Shown one piece after another: positions 1 to 7,340 of a stretch of DNA of 8,548 nucleotides. Source of the stretch: DATFLK01 sp035267815 (GTDB lineage: Bacteria > Pseudomonadota > Zetaproteobacteria > Mariprofundales > Mariprofundaceae). The notes beneath the pieces were generated by a model. That model worked only from the letters and a program-made list of their open reading frames with translations, had not been told where the DNA came from and ran no database searches. Location: contig DATFLK010000156.1 in assembly GCA_035267815.1 (NCBI GenBank), forward strand, positions 1-8,548, written 5' to 3'. The first letter of the stretch is position 1. Every line of letters begins with the position of its first letter. Both the position numbers and the translations under genes were made by a program.

Positions 1-254
1 TGGCAACTCTCCAGCCGGATATCTACCTTGTGCGCCTCGAGAACATCTTCATTGTCCTGATCGGCCTTTTTCGTGCTCGATCCACGGTAGTAGCTCTCGT
101 CATAAAAACCCTGATGATCCACCCTCGGCTGGGGGTTCAGATAGACCAGCGTACATTTCTTACAACGTACCACCGGCACATCCAGATTATACAAGACCTC
201 ATATGCCTCGCTGCCGCACAGGGGGCATGTATGCATCTCCACATATTCGATCAT
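1..254 (-). CDS. Zinc-ribbon class I SAM-dependent methyltransferase, N-terminal part (cut by window edge)
   Basis: The reading frame starts at ATG 254-252 and stays open to the left edge, giving 84 codons. A GGAGG-type ribosome site lies just upstream (GGAGGGGAG then ATG), and no other start is available in frame before the preceding gene. Residues 10-13 read CPLC and residues 30-34 RCKKC, a four-cysteine zinc ribbon. It is followed by LVYLNPQP and then FYDESYYRG. This N-terminal pattern is known from sugar and small-molecule methyltransferases that carry a zinc ribbon ahead of a Rossmann SAM-binding domain. That catalytic domain would lie outside the window, so the methyltransferase call is inferred from the N terminus alone. 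It begins 31 bp after the glycosyltransferase stop, so it is probably in the same operon, and may methylate or otherwise modify a glycan or its sugar nucleotide. Confidence 0.75.
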   Translation of the reverse strand, partial: MIEYVEMHTCPLCGSEAYEVLYNLDVPVVRCKKCTLVYLNPQPRVDHQGFYDESYYRGSSTKKADQDNEDVLEAHKVDIRLESC

Positions 255-285
255 CTCCCCTCCACTGTATGTCCCTGAAGATACC

Positions 286-1272
286 TCAATCCGCTCGTCC
301 ATCATCAAAATCCTGCCTTCTCTTGATGCGTGAATATATCTGCATCACCCTGTTTTTGACCGTGCTTCGCGCCTCCTCCGGACGCCCTGTCAGGGTGTAG
401 AACAGAAACCGGTATGCAAAGCGCTGCAAAGGCTTATGACGAATGGAGAGCAACGCCGCTTTACATGACAGGAACATTTTCCCCTCTTCGCTATAGATAC
501 AGGCCAGATAGTTATAGAGATTCGAAAGCCGACCGTGGTACGACGGTTCCAGATACTGCCTTGCCTCCGTGTCGGTGCGATAGCCTTGAAGCATCTTTAT
601 CTCGGCCAAATATCTGAATTCCGGATTGGCGGACAGATGACTATGGTGCAGCCGTTGCACACCGAATAGCTCATCCGAAAACAACACCCTCTTCCCGCGG
701 GAGATTCTGAGAAGGAAATCATAGTCCTCGGCTGCCTGGTAGCGAGTGCAGAAACCGCCAATTTCCCGGACATCCGACGTTCTGAACAGGGGCGTCAGGG
801 TATTGATACCGGCATATCCGCTCATCAGGCTGGGAAACACATCCCCTTCAAGCACCCCATCGGGATGTCGAAAGAACTCATTCGAGTTCCCAACAATATT
901 GCCGTCGTGACTGGCGATCAGCCATTTTCCATACACCCAGTCATATTCGGGATACATATCCAGCAATTGGCAACGACGGAACAGGCTATCTTCCAACAAC
1001 CAATCATCGGCATCGAGAAAGGTAATCAACGGATGTCTGGCTTTCTCAATTCCCAGATTCTTTGCTGAAGCAGCGCCGGCATTCTCCTGACGATAGACCC
1101 TGATCCGCTCCCCATAAGTACGCAACACATCCGGTGTGCGATCCGTGGAACCGTCATCCACCACGATCAGATCAACGTCGACATTGGCCTGGGCCAACAC
1201 GCTGTCAATAGCGTTGGAAATGAAATCCCCGTAGTTATAACTCGGAATGACAACGCTGACTCCATATCGCAT
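286..1272 (-). CDS. Family 2 (GT-A fold) glycosyltransferase
   Basis: This 328-residue protein is predicted to transfer a sugar from a nucleotide-sugar donor to a glycan acceptor at the cytoplasmic face of the membrane. It opens with MRYGVSVVIPSYNYGDFI, the classic GT2 start. DDGSTD at residues 39-44 forms part of the nucleotide-binding site. DADD at 87-90 contains the metal-binding DxD, and AEDYDFLLR near 181-189 carries the usual catalytic-base acidic pair. No membrane segment is evident. I chose ATG 1272, with AGGA about 8 bases upstream. A longer frame from TTG at 1308 adds 12 residues that precede the family's normal start. The gene lies 66 bp after the FkbM methyltransferase and 31 bp before the zinc-ribbon methyltransferase, so it belongs to the polysaccharide cluster. 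Donor and acceptor sugars cannot be read from the sequence. Confidence 0.9.
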   Translation of the reverse strand: MRYGVSVVIPSYNYGDFISNAIDSVLAQANVDVDLIVVDDGSTDRTPDVLRTYGERIRVYRQENAGAASAKNLGIEKARHPLITFLDADDWLLEDSLFRRCQLLDMYPEYDWVYGKWLIASHDGNIVGNSNEFFRHPDGVLEGDVFPSLMSGYAGINTLTPLFRTSDVREIGGFCTRYQAAEDYDFLLRISRGKRVLFSDELFGVQRLHHSHLSANPEFRYLAEIKMLQGYRTDTEARQYLEPSYHGRLSNLYNYLACIYSEEGKMFLSCKAALLSIRHKPLQRFAYRFLFYTLTGRPEEARSTVKNRVMQIYSRIKRRQDFDDGRAD

Positions 1273-1338
1273 CGTACTTGTCCTAGCCACTGCAGCACCG
1301 TCGCACAAAAGTGGATGAATATGGCGTGGCGAATCGCT

Positions 1339-2220
1339 TCATGTGCGCCGGAAGAACAGGTTCGGTTTAGCCTCGTCATCCTTATCCAAAGGCTTCAATC
1401 GACCGCGGGTTCCGGCGTAATACGGCCTGAATCCTCGTTCATGCATATATTGTATGAAGTCATTATACGTCAGTCCCCGCTGAGCCAGATTGAGCGGTTC
1501 CACTTCAGCCAGAACAACGACCCGGGGGCTCCGGGACAACACCTTCTCCGCCCCCTTGAGTACGTCCAGATCGAATCCCTCGACATCCACCTTCAGCACA
1601 TCAATATGGTCAACGCCATGCTTCTCACAAAAGTCGTCCAGTGTAATGGTATCGACCTCAATCGCCTCGTTTGCCCGTGCCCGCGCCCGATACGATTCGG
1701 CCGGAAGCAACGAACCCACGCCCTGGTTGCCGGACTCATTGGCCTGATAGAAATCAGCCGTACCACTACGATCCGAAACGGCCTTGCAAACCAGTTCGAC
1801 ATTATCCTCATGATTCATTTCCAGATGATATTTTAGGCGCTTCAGCACAACCGGACTGGGCTCGAAAGCATATACCCGACCAGTTTTGCCAACCAGTTTG
1901 GAAGCCAACAACGTGTACTGACCGATATTGGCGCCGACATCGAACACCACCGATCCGGATCTCACCAAGCGCCGAAACGTCGCCACATCTTCATGCTCAT
2001 AATAGTGGAAGCAAAAAATATCCCGTTGGATACAGTCGTGAATATCCAGCTCGAAAAAAATGCCGTCGCGATTGACAAAGGAGACGAAGCGCGGCGTATG
2101 TCCAACCACACCATCACGAAGATACATCTTGCGCCATGAGCCCGGTGCATATCGAAGATAGTTCAGCATCAACCAGTATACTGGCCGCCATCCAGCGACG
2201 CGAATCTCCCAAAGGTTCAC
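1339..2220 (-). CDS. FkbM family SAM-dependent methyltransferase
   Basis: With the start used here the protein has 293 residues. DVGANIGQY at 94-102 is the SAM-binding glycine loop, AFEPSP at 119-124 holds the acidic residue expected to bind the ribose, and DVLKVDVEGFD at 207-217 is the characteristic FkbM motif. FkbM proteins O-methylate sugars or natural products, and many sit in polysaccharide loci, so methylation of a glycan or its precursor is the likely role. I prefer GTG at 2220, because its GTGA overlaps the flippase TGA by four bases behind a G-rich stretch, a typical translational-coupling arrangement. GTG at 2226 or ATG at 2262 would lengthen the protein by 2 or 14 residues, but the ATG has no visible ribosome site. 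The protein ends in FFRRT and appears complete. Confidence 0.88.
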   Translation of the reverse strand: MNLWEIRVAGWRPVYWLMLNYLRYAPGSWRKMYLRDGVVGHTPRFVSFVNRDGIFFELDIHDCIQRDIFCFHYYEHEDVATFRRLVRSGSVVFDVGANIGQYTLLASKLVGKTGRVYAFEPSPVVLKRLKYHLEMNHEDNVELVCKAVSDRSGTADFYQANESGNQGVGSLLPAESYRARARANEAIEVDTITLDDFCEKHGVDHIDVLKVDVEGFDLDVLKGAEKVLSRSPRVVVLAEVEPLNLAQRGLTYNDFIQYMHERGFRPYYAGTRGRLKPLDKDDEAKPNLFFRRT

Positions 2221-3788
2221 GCGCACCCCCCGCCGGCCGGCTTGCCATGAGCCACAAACCATCTGATAGCCGGAAAATATCCACCCAACAGTCGCTCATC
2301 CGTTTTATCGAACAAGCCAAGCAGACGGATCGACACGGCGTAGGCCGCAACATAAATCAGTACGGCACCAAGCAAATACATCAGCGATTGCAGTCGGTCA
2401 CCTTCGGTCAACACCGTATCCACCCAACCGATATAAGGCAGACAGCACAGAACAGGCGCGATATTGGCACGTGCAACATGCCAAAACCGTCGCCATTCAT
2501 TTCTCACTGAGCGATCGAAATGCCTGCAGAACCGGAAGTAAAGGATCGTATTTGCCAGCGTAATTGCGATCACCGTACCGTACAGAGCTCCGGAAAAGCC
2601 GAATTTCATAATAAGCACAAACGATAGGCTGATGTTGCCGAAAGCCTGCAAAAGTGCGCTCTGCATAATCGGCTTGGCCCAGCCAATAGCAGTACTGACA
2701 CTGAAAACCATCGCCACCGAAATGATGACCCAGTAGGCAAATGAAAGCAGCAATACCGCCTGGTAAACAAGCGGGGAGACATATCCAAGCCATAACCCGA
2801 TCACCAATGGGGCGGTCAGCCACATGCCAAACAACATCGGCAAGGTTGCGACCAGAAGGTATTTACTCCCCCGGTCATATAGCAGCCACAACTGTTCAAA
2901 ATCCTGACGACCATGCATCTCGGATGCAGCTGGAAACACGGGAGATGTCAGGGCATAGGGTAGGTCCCGTATCAGCATCGCGACCTTTGCCCCGAGATCG
3001 TACATGGTCACAAAACTTACAGGCACCAGGAGCGCCAGCAAAATCTTGTCCGCCTGAAAGCTGGCCAGATCGGCAAAACGCGAAACCTGAACCCGCACAC
3101 CCAATGGAAGCATAGTCCGAAAATGTCTCCAGCTGACGTAATGGAATCCAAATTCGAACTCAGGAAAAACCCTACGTGCCCATATGGCCAGCAGTAACAC
3201 CTTCAAGGCGTACACAACCACCATCAACCATAACAGACCGAGGATGCCGAGGCCTGCCTGTAACACCAGATAGGCGCCCAAAACATTCGGCACCGAGACG
3301 ATCAGGGTCGCCTTATTCACCAGATCGAAACGTTGGAACCCGTACATGAAAGAAGTCAGGGTCTGCACAATGCCAATCAGGACAAACACCAAAACGCCCC
3401 AATGGGCCATATTCAGCACGGTACCGCTCATGTCCTTCGACACATGCAGCACCTCCAGCAACCATGGTGTAAGTACCCAGGCCAGCAACAGACAGACGGC
3501 TCCAAGCATGCAGAAAAAGACAAGGACGGTATTAAAAGCCTCGTTCACATACACCGTTTCCAGTTCCGATGACGACATCGCCACATCACGCGTCAGCGAA
3601 ACACCCAACCCCATGTCCATAAATATGAAATAGGTCGAAAAGGCCCAGAACAAGGCCCAGACAGCAAACTGTTCGGTACCGAGATAGGAGAGGATCAGCG
3701 GCGTCAGGACAAGATTGACGCCGATCATCCAGATACGCCCAATCGCATAGTAGGCGGAATTACTGATAATCTTACGTGAAGTCGACAT
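2217..3788 (-). CDS. Wzx-type polysaccharide flippase (MOP superfamily membrane protein)
   Basis: The 523-residue protein is almost entirely hydrophobic segments joined by short loops, consistent with 12-14 membrane helices. Its N terminus (ISNSAYYAIGRIWMIGVNL, then LGTEQFAVWAL and DMGLGVSLTR) matches the start of oligosaccharide flippases. These move lipid-linked sugar units across the inner membrane. Adjacent methyltransferase and glycosyltransferase genes support this role. Length is slightly above the usual 420-500. The start is ATG 3788 with a weak GTAGGGT upstream, and the stop overlaps the FkbM start by four bases. It is the first gene of the cluster after recR, separated by 139 bp, so it may carry its own promoter. 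The name wzx is not given as a symbol because sequence alone does not distinguish a Wzy-dependent O-antigen, capsule or exopolysaccharide flippase. Confidence 0.87.
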   Translation of the reverse strand: MSTSRKIISNSAYYAIGRIWMIGVNLVLTPLILSYLGTEQFAVWALFWAFSTYFIFMDMGLGVSLTRDVAMSSSELETVYVNEAFNTVLVFFCMLGAVCLLLAWVLTPWLLEVLHVSKDMSGTVLNMAHWGVLVFVLIGIVQTLTSFMYGFQRFDLVNKATLIVSVPNVLGAYLVLQAGLGILGLLWLMVVVYALKVLLLAIWARRVFPEFEFGFHYVSWRHFRTMLPLGVRVQVSRFADLASFQADKILLALLVPVSFVTMYDLGAKVAMLIRDLPYALTSPVFPAASEMHGRQDFEQLWLLYDRGSKYLLVATLPMLFGMWLTAPLVIGLWLGYVSPLVYQAVLLLSFAYWVIISVAMVFSVSTAIGWAKPIMQSALLQAFGNISLSFVLIMKFGFSGALYGTVIAITLANTILYFRFCRHFDRSVRNEWRRFWHVARANIAPVLCCLPYIGWVDTVLTEGDRLQSLMYLLGAVLIYVAAYAVSIRLLGLFDKTDERLLGGYFPAIRWFVAHGKPAGGGCA

Positions 3789-3927
3789 ACCCTACCGACG
3801 GTGTATCAGTCACACGAAATACCATATCTGTTTCCGGACCGGAGCTGCCCTCCTGACGAAAGAGGTCTTTCCCTGCCCCAACAGACAAAGCCCGATCTCC
3901 CTACGGACATGACGACCGGATGAGAGA
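3789..3927. other. 139 bp spacer between recR and the polysaccharide cluster
   Basis: This is the longest gap inside the minus-strand run from dnaX to the left edge. I looked for an intrinsic terminator after recR and found only a short GAAAG-ACCT-CTTTC hairpin with no following T tract, so recR transcripts may read through. No convincing -35/-10 pair is visible, although the base composition changes across this point. A promoter for the flippase is expected on context but not shown. Confidence 0.35.
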
Positions 3928-4548
3928 TCATACCTGCTGTTCCCAATACACCCGCTGATGCAGCGCCCGATTGAGTGTATGTTCATCCAGATACTCCAGC
4001 TCGCCACCTTCGGGGATGCCGCGAGCAATGCGCGATACGCGCACATCGGTATTCCCATAACGGCGAGCCAGGAAATGCGCCGTCGCCTCGCCGTCGACGG
4101 TGGCGCTGGTGGCCAGCACCAGCTCGCGCACATGGCCGGACTCCACCATGGTATCCAGAGGGTCAAGCCAGAGCTGTTCCGGCCCCATGCCGTCGACCGG
4201 AGAAAGGCGGCCATGCAAGACATGATAACGCCCGGCAAAGCCACCGCAGCGCTCCAGCATCAGCACATCGACCGGTTGTTCGACCACGCACACCATGTCC
4301 CCGCTCTGGTGCGCCTGTTCACAGTTACGGCAGTATCCCTTCTCGGCGAAACAGCCGCACTGTTTGCAGAAGCCCATGCTGTGATGAAGATCCGACAGGG
4401 CGTGCGACAGCTGTTCGAGATCCTCCGCCGGTTTCTCCAGCAGATGCATACTGAGACGCATGGCCGTCTTGGGCCCGATGCCCGGAAGCGCGGCCAGCAT
4501 CTCCATCACGCGGGCCAGCGGCGCCGGAATCCCCTGAAGGTTAATCAA
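3928..4548 (-). CDS. recR: Recombination mediator protein RecR
   Basis: RecR (206 residues here, about 200 usual) works with RecF and RecO to load RecA on single-stranded gaps coated by SSB. LPGIGPKTAMRL at 21-32 is the helix-hairpin-helix DNA-binding element. C61, C64, C73 and C76 form the zinc finger, with an extra cysteine at 66. The Toprim domain starts near VCVVE (87-90) and includes LSPVDGMGP, LATSATVDGEATA (145-157) and SRIARGIPEGGELEYLD (172-188). In E. coli the matching stretch reads VEGEATA, so the glutamate-to-aspartate change here is conservative. The start is TTG at 4548, whose TTGA overlaps the ybaB stop by four bases. Its N terminus is only about four residues longer than E. 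coli RecR before the shared helix. A low-efficiency start coupled to ybaB translation is the natural reading. Confidence 0.96.
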   Translation of the reverse strand: MINLQGIPAPLARVMEMLAALPGIGPKTAMRLSMHLLEKPAEDLEQLSHALSDLHHSMGFCKQCGCFAEKGYCRNCEQAHQSGDMVCVVEQPVDVLMLERCGGFAGRYHVLHGRLSPVDGMGPEQLWLDPLDTMVESGHVRELVLATSATVDGEATAHFLARRYGNTDVRVSRIARGIPEGGELEYLDEHTLNRALHQRVYWEQQV

Positions 4549-4859
4549 AATGAGAGACCGGGTGGCAACGGCAGGCCACCCATCATCTCCTTCTGCTTCT
4601 CCTGCAGTTGCGACTCAATCGCCTGAAGTGCGGAGTTGGTGGCGGCCGCCACCAGATCCTCCAGAAGGGCCTTGTCTTGCTCCTCCCACAGCGAAGGGTC
4701 GATGGTCACGCGGCGGACCACACGGTCGCCACTGAGCGTCACCTTGACCATACCGCCACCAGCCTCGCCCTCGACCTCGACCGAGGCCATCTCCTCCTGC
4801 ATCTTCTGCATCTTCTCCTGCATCTGTCTGGCCTGTTGCATCATCTTTCCGATATTCAT
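4545..4859 (-). CDS. ybaB: YbaB/EbfC family nucleoid-associated DNA-binding protein
   Basis: This 104-residue protein matches E. coli YbaB (109 residues) along its length. Residues 5-25 (KMMQQARQMQEKMQKMQEEM) form the N-terminal amphipathic helix of the tweezer-like dimer. Residues 26-55 carry the beta strands (VEVEGEAGGGMVKVTLSG and VVRRVTIDPSLW), LEDLVAAATNSA at 67-78 is the C-terminal helix, and it ends in LPLPPGLSF. The family binds DNA with little sequence specificity and is nearly always encoded between dnaX and recR, as here. The start ATG 4859 has GGGAGAG about five bases upstream. It lies 30 bp after dnaX and overlaps recR by four bases, so the three genes are almost certainly one transcript. 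Confidence 0.96.
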   Translation of the reverse strand: MNIGKMMQQARQMQEKMQKMQEEMASVEVEGEAGGGMVKVTLSGDRVVRRVTIDPSLWEEQDKALLEDLVAAATNSALQAIESQLQEKQKEMMGGLPLPPGLSF

Positions 4860-4889
4860 GATCTCTCCCGTTCAATCTGAAAAATTGTA

Positions 4890-6590
4890 CTACTCTGGGG
4901 CACCCTCACCCGCTGAACCGGGGGCGCGCACACGCACAAGCTGTGCATCCATCCCCTCCATCAGCTGTTTCACATGCGGGTCATTCAACGCCGACTGTTC
5001 CAGCTGTTCCCGGCGCACCTCCGCCTCTCTGGTTCGCGACTGCATGATGCTCTCACCGGCGTTTTCCTGACCCTGTTTGGGCTCCCAATGGACCGTGCGA
5101 CCCAACCACTCGGAAAAAGCGATACGTTCGGCGGTGGCGATGGCACGCTCCTGATGACTATCCAGCGCCAGTCGCACCTTGACGCCGAAATCTAGGCAGA
5201 GCACATGCTCCAGCATGGCCGACACTCCGGGGCGCAGTTTGCCATAGGCGCTCACGGCATCCTCCCAGTTTCCGTAGGCAAGTCCCGGCGGCACATCATC
5301 GTCCACATCCAGCGCCAGTTCTTCCTCCTGATGCGACTCAGTCGGTGATGGATCGGAAGGGGGGTTATCCACCACCTCGGGTGGTGCCCCCTCAGCAACA
5401 TCTTCGCCAGACACCGCCTCCTCTGCATCGGCATCCCCGGAGAGGCCGGACACAGTCTTCTTATCCGGAAGAGCAGCGGGTGGATAGATGGCATGGAGGC
5501 CGGCCAGGCGCATCACCAGCATCTCGGCAGCGCGACGCTCGTCCATCCAGCCGAAGTCGCGCAGACCACCCACCAACACCTGATAACGCAGATCCAGGCC
5601 CTGTGCATCCCAGCAGGGCATCCAGCGCTCAAGCCACTCCCGCTGTGTCTGACCCGGTTCACTCTCCAGCAGGGACTCATCGCACATTAGGCAAGCGAGC
5701 TCATGCCACAACTCGCCCAGAGCCTCCAACAGGCTGCGCGGCGCATGCCCCCCTGCAGCAGCGGCGCGCAGGGTCTCGACAGCCGATTTCGCGTCCCCGG
5801 AAAAGATCGCATCGGCCAGCAGCCGGGCCCGTTCGGGACCCACCAGCCCCAGCGCCTTGCGTACATCGCCCGCCTGGAGGCTCTTGCCGGCAAAGGCCAA
5901 CACTCGTTCGGCCAGGCTCAGTGCATCGCGCACGCTGCCGTCGGCGGCAACGGCGATCTCATGCAGCGCCTCGCTTTCAAAGGCAACCTTCTCCTGCTGC
6001 ATTACCTCGGCCAGATAATGAGCGACCTCATCCGCCCCCAGACGTCTGAGATCAAAGCGCTGGCAGCGCGAACGCACCGTCACCGGAAGTTTCTCCGACT
6101 CCGTCGTAGCGAGGATGAACATCACCCGCTCCGGCGGTTCCTCCAGCGTCTTCAGCAACGCGTTGAAGGCGCTCTTGGAGAGCATGTGCGCCTCATCGAT
6201 GATGTAGACTTTCCGTTTCAGGCTGGCGGGAGGATAACGCACGGCATCGAGGATCTCGCGGATGTCGTCGACACCGGTATGACTGGCGGCATCCATCTCC
6301 TGCACATCCAGATTATTGCCGCGCATGATCGATCTGCAGGCCGCACATTCGCCACACGGTTCGCCGTCATCGGGCTGCTCGCAGTTGACCACCATGGCCA
6401 AAAGCCGGGCGATCGTGGTCTTACCGACGCCGCGGATTCCAGTCAACAGATAGGCATGGGCCAGACGATCCTGTTTCAGGGCATTTTTAAGTGTCCGGAC
6501 CACCACATCCTGGCCGGTCAGGTCCGAAAAACGTTGCGGCCGCCATCGACGGGCCAGCACCAGATAGGTCGAATCGTCCATAGCCGTCAC
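4890..6590 (-). CDS. dnaX: DNA polymerase III subunit tau (clamp-loader ATPase)
   Basis: DnaX is the ATPase of the clamp loader that opens the beta clamp onto primed DNA; its tau form also ties polymerase cores and helicase together. The 566-residue protein shows Walker A GIRGVGKT (51-58), a zinc module at C70, C79, C82 and C85, Walker B IIDEAH (130-135), LLKTLEEPP (146-154), sensor 1 ATTE (161-164) and the SRC arginine-finger motif (174-176). An acidic, proline-rich linker follows at roughly 375-440. The C terminus (NDPHVKQLMEGMDAQLVRV) resembles the tau polymerase-binding tail. The protein is shorter than E. coli tau (643), mainly in the linker. I chose GTG 6590 because AAGGGGA lies 10 bases upstream; ATG 6581, three codons in, is the alternative. 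I saw no A-AAA-AAG slippery heptamer in the C-terminal half, so a frameshifted gamma form is not predicted. Confidence 0.97.
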   Translation of the reverse strand: MTAMDDSTYLVLARRWRPQRFSDLTGQDVVVRTLKNALKQDRLAHAYLLTGIRGVGKTTIARLLAMVVNCEQPDDGEPCGECAACRSIMRGNNLDVQEMDAASHTGVDDIREILDAVRYPPASLKRKVYIIDEAHMLSKSAFNALLKTLEEPPERVMFILATTESEKLPVTVRSRCQRFDLRRLGADEVAHYLAEVMQQEKVAFESEALHEIAVAADGSVRDALSLAERVLAFAGKSLQAGDVRKALGLVGPERARLLADAIFSGDAKSAVETLRAAAAGGHAPRSLLEALGELWHELACLMCDESLLESEPGQTQREWLERWMPCWDAQGLDLRYQVLVGGLRDFGWMDERRAAEMLVMRLAGLHAIYPPAALPDKKTVSGLSGDADAEEAVSGEDVAEGAPPEVVDNPPSDPSPTESHQEEELALDVDDDVPPGLAYGNWEDAVSAYGKLRPGVSAMLEHVLCLDFGVKVRLALDSHQERAIATAERIAFSEWLGRTVHWEPKQGQENAGESIMQSRTREAEVRREQLEQSALNDPHVKQLMEGMDAQLVRVRAPGSAGEGAPE

Positions 6591-6734
6591 TTTACGTCTG
6601 TCCCCTTATGGCATCAATCGGGCATTCGCCCGGTGGTTTCATCATATTCGACACTATTCCACAACATGGCCGGAAACGCACCGCCCTCTCCCCGGCAACT
6701 GGCGTGAAGGGAAGGGAGGCACCACACTTGAATC
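6591..6734. promoter_or_regulatory. Divergent intergenic region between dnaX and the ICMT-like gene
   Basis: These 144 bp must hold the start signals for dnaX (leftward) and the methyltransferase-like gene (rightward). On the dnaX strand a TATGAT -10-like hexamer lies at 6646-6641 but has no good -35 at normal spacing. A perfect 5 bp hairpin, CGGGC-ATTC-GCCCG, is at 6619-6632, between that hexamer and the dnaX ribosome site (AAGGGGA, 6607-6601), so it would be in the dnaX leader. On the other strand GGGAGG at 6714-6719 is 15 bases from the ATG. No promoter for the rightward gene is convincing. Confidence 0.4.
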
Positions 6735-7187
6735 ATGCACCTGAAGATTCCCCCACCGATCGTGGCGCTTATCTGCGGATTGCTGATATGGCGGAGCAAT
6801 ATCCTGTTCCCGGTCATCCCAAGCGATGCCGACATGCGAACCGGCATCGCTGTGGTGCTCGCCGCCATCGCCGCCATGATCGACCTTTCGGCACTGGCCG
6901 GCTTCATCCGGTCGAGGACGACGATCGATCCCCGTTACCCGCACAGGACATCGTGGATCGTCACGACCGGCATCTACAGACACACCCGCAATCCCATGTA
7001 CCTCGGGCTCGCGCTTATGCTCAGCGCACTTTCAGCCTATCTCGGCACAGTAGCCGGACCGGCCATTGTGGTTCTGTTTGTCTGGTACACCACGATCTTT
7101 CAGATCATTCCGGAGGAGAGGGTGCTTGAAACGCGATTCGGGGAGGATTACCGGCGATACAAGGAACGCGTGCGACGCTGGTTATAG
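6735..7187 (+). CDS. Isoprenylcysteine carboxylmethyltransferase-like small membrane protein
   Basis: The 150-residue protein has hydrophobic segments near 8-28, 36-58, 86-105 and 108-126. It carries the hallmark of the ICMT/phospholipid methyltransferase superfamily: TGIYRHTRNPMYLG at 78-91, then PEERVLETRFGEDYRRYKERVRRWL at the C terminus, with EE at 127-128 and FGEDY at 135-139. In characterised relatives these regions bind SAM at the membrane surface. Bacterial members are mostly uncharacterised, so the substrate here is unknown; bacteria do not normally make prenylated CAAX proteins. The start is ATG 6735, since a stop precedes it in frame at 6729. The nearest ribosome site, GGGAGG, is unusually far (15 bases). 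It is the only protein gene I would call on the plus strand, and its 3' end stops about 15 bp from the convergent SRP RNA. Confidence 0.85.
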   Translation: MHLKIPPPIVALICGLLIWRSNILFPVIPSDADMRTGIAVVLAAIAAMIDLSALAGFIRSRTTIDPRYPHRTSWIVTTGIYRHTRNPMYLGLALMLSALSAYLGTVAGPAIVVLFVWYTTIFQIIPEERVLETRFGEDYRRYKERVRRWL

Positions 7188-7202
7188 GAGGCGCCGCCCG
7201 GG

Positions 7203-7299
7203 CCGGACGAATCCGCAACGCGCCGAACTCCCGCTGCCGCTGCTTCCTTCCGGACCTGACGGGGTTCACGAGGTTCAGCCGTGCGGGGCCCAACCCGGA
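7203..7299 (-). ncRNA. ffs: Signal recognition particle RNA (4.5S, bacterial small type)
   Basis: The minus strand carries GGTCCGGAAGGAAGCAGC within 7239-7260, the nearly invariant domain IV tip of SRP RNA: the GGAA tetraloop and the asymmetric internal loop that binds Ffh. Flanking arms pair as expected for one long hairpin: CTGAAC with GTTCGG, CCGCA with TGCGG, and an outer CCGG with CCGG that sets the ends near 7299 and 7203. The roughly 97-base length is that of the small bacterial form without an Alu domain. SRP RNA and Ffh target membrane proteins co-translationally to FtsY and SecYEG. It lies 41 bp downstream of tRNA-Ser and probably shares its promoter. Exact ends are uncertain by several bases, and no T-tract terminator is visible after it. 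Confidence 0.95.
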
Positions 7300-7310
7300 C
7301 GACACAGGGT

Positions 7311-7334
7311 ATCCGCGGATCGCCGGATCCGGCG
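7311..7334. repeat. Two adjacent palindromes between tRNA-Ser and SRP RNA
   Basis: ATCCGCGGAT (7311-7320) and CGCCGGATCCGGCG (7321-7334) are perfect palindromes placed end to end in the 41 bp spacer. In the transcript the second can fold as a 5 bp stem with a GATC loop. A competing GGATC-CGGC-GATCC stem bridges both. There is no T tract, so this looks more like a structured processing spacer between two stable RNAs than a terminator. Confidence 0.5.
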
Positions 7335-7340
7335 GAGAAC

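Noticed and set aside
1273..1308. TTG start at 1308 for the glycosyltransferase
   Set aside because: The extra residues MCDGAAVARTST precede the standard GT2 N terminus, while ATG 1272 has an AGGA at suitable spacing.
1315..1836. 173-codon plus-strand open frame opposite the FkbM gene
   Set aside because: The opposite strand encodes clear methyltransferase motifs. This frame has none.
3852..3875. GAAAG-ACCT-CTTTC hairpin as a recR terminator
   Set aside because: The stem is short and A/T-rich with no T run after it on the minus strand.
3958..4626. 222-codon plus-strand open frame opposite recR and ybaB
   Set aside because: It is antisense to two conserved genes, rich in His, Arg and Gln as shadow frames often are, and has no ribosome site or known motif.
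6619..6632. CGGGC-ATTC-GCCCG hairpin as a terminator or riboswitch
   Set aside because: The stem is only 5 bp, there is no T tract, and no gene ends nearby. It is too small for a known riboswitch, so it is mentioned only within the intergenic region.
5703..6707. 334-codon plus-strand open frame
   Set aside because: It lies antisense to dnaX, whose motifs are unambiguous. High G+C content produces long shadow frames, and no domain is recognisable.
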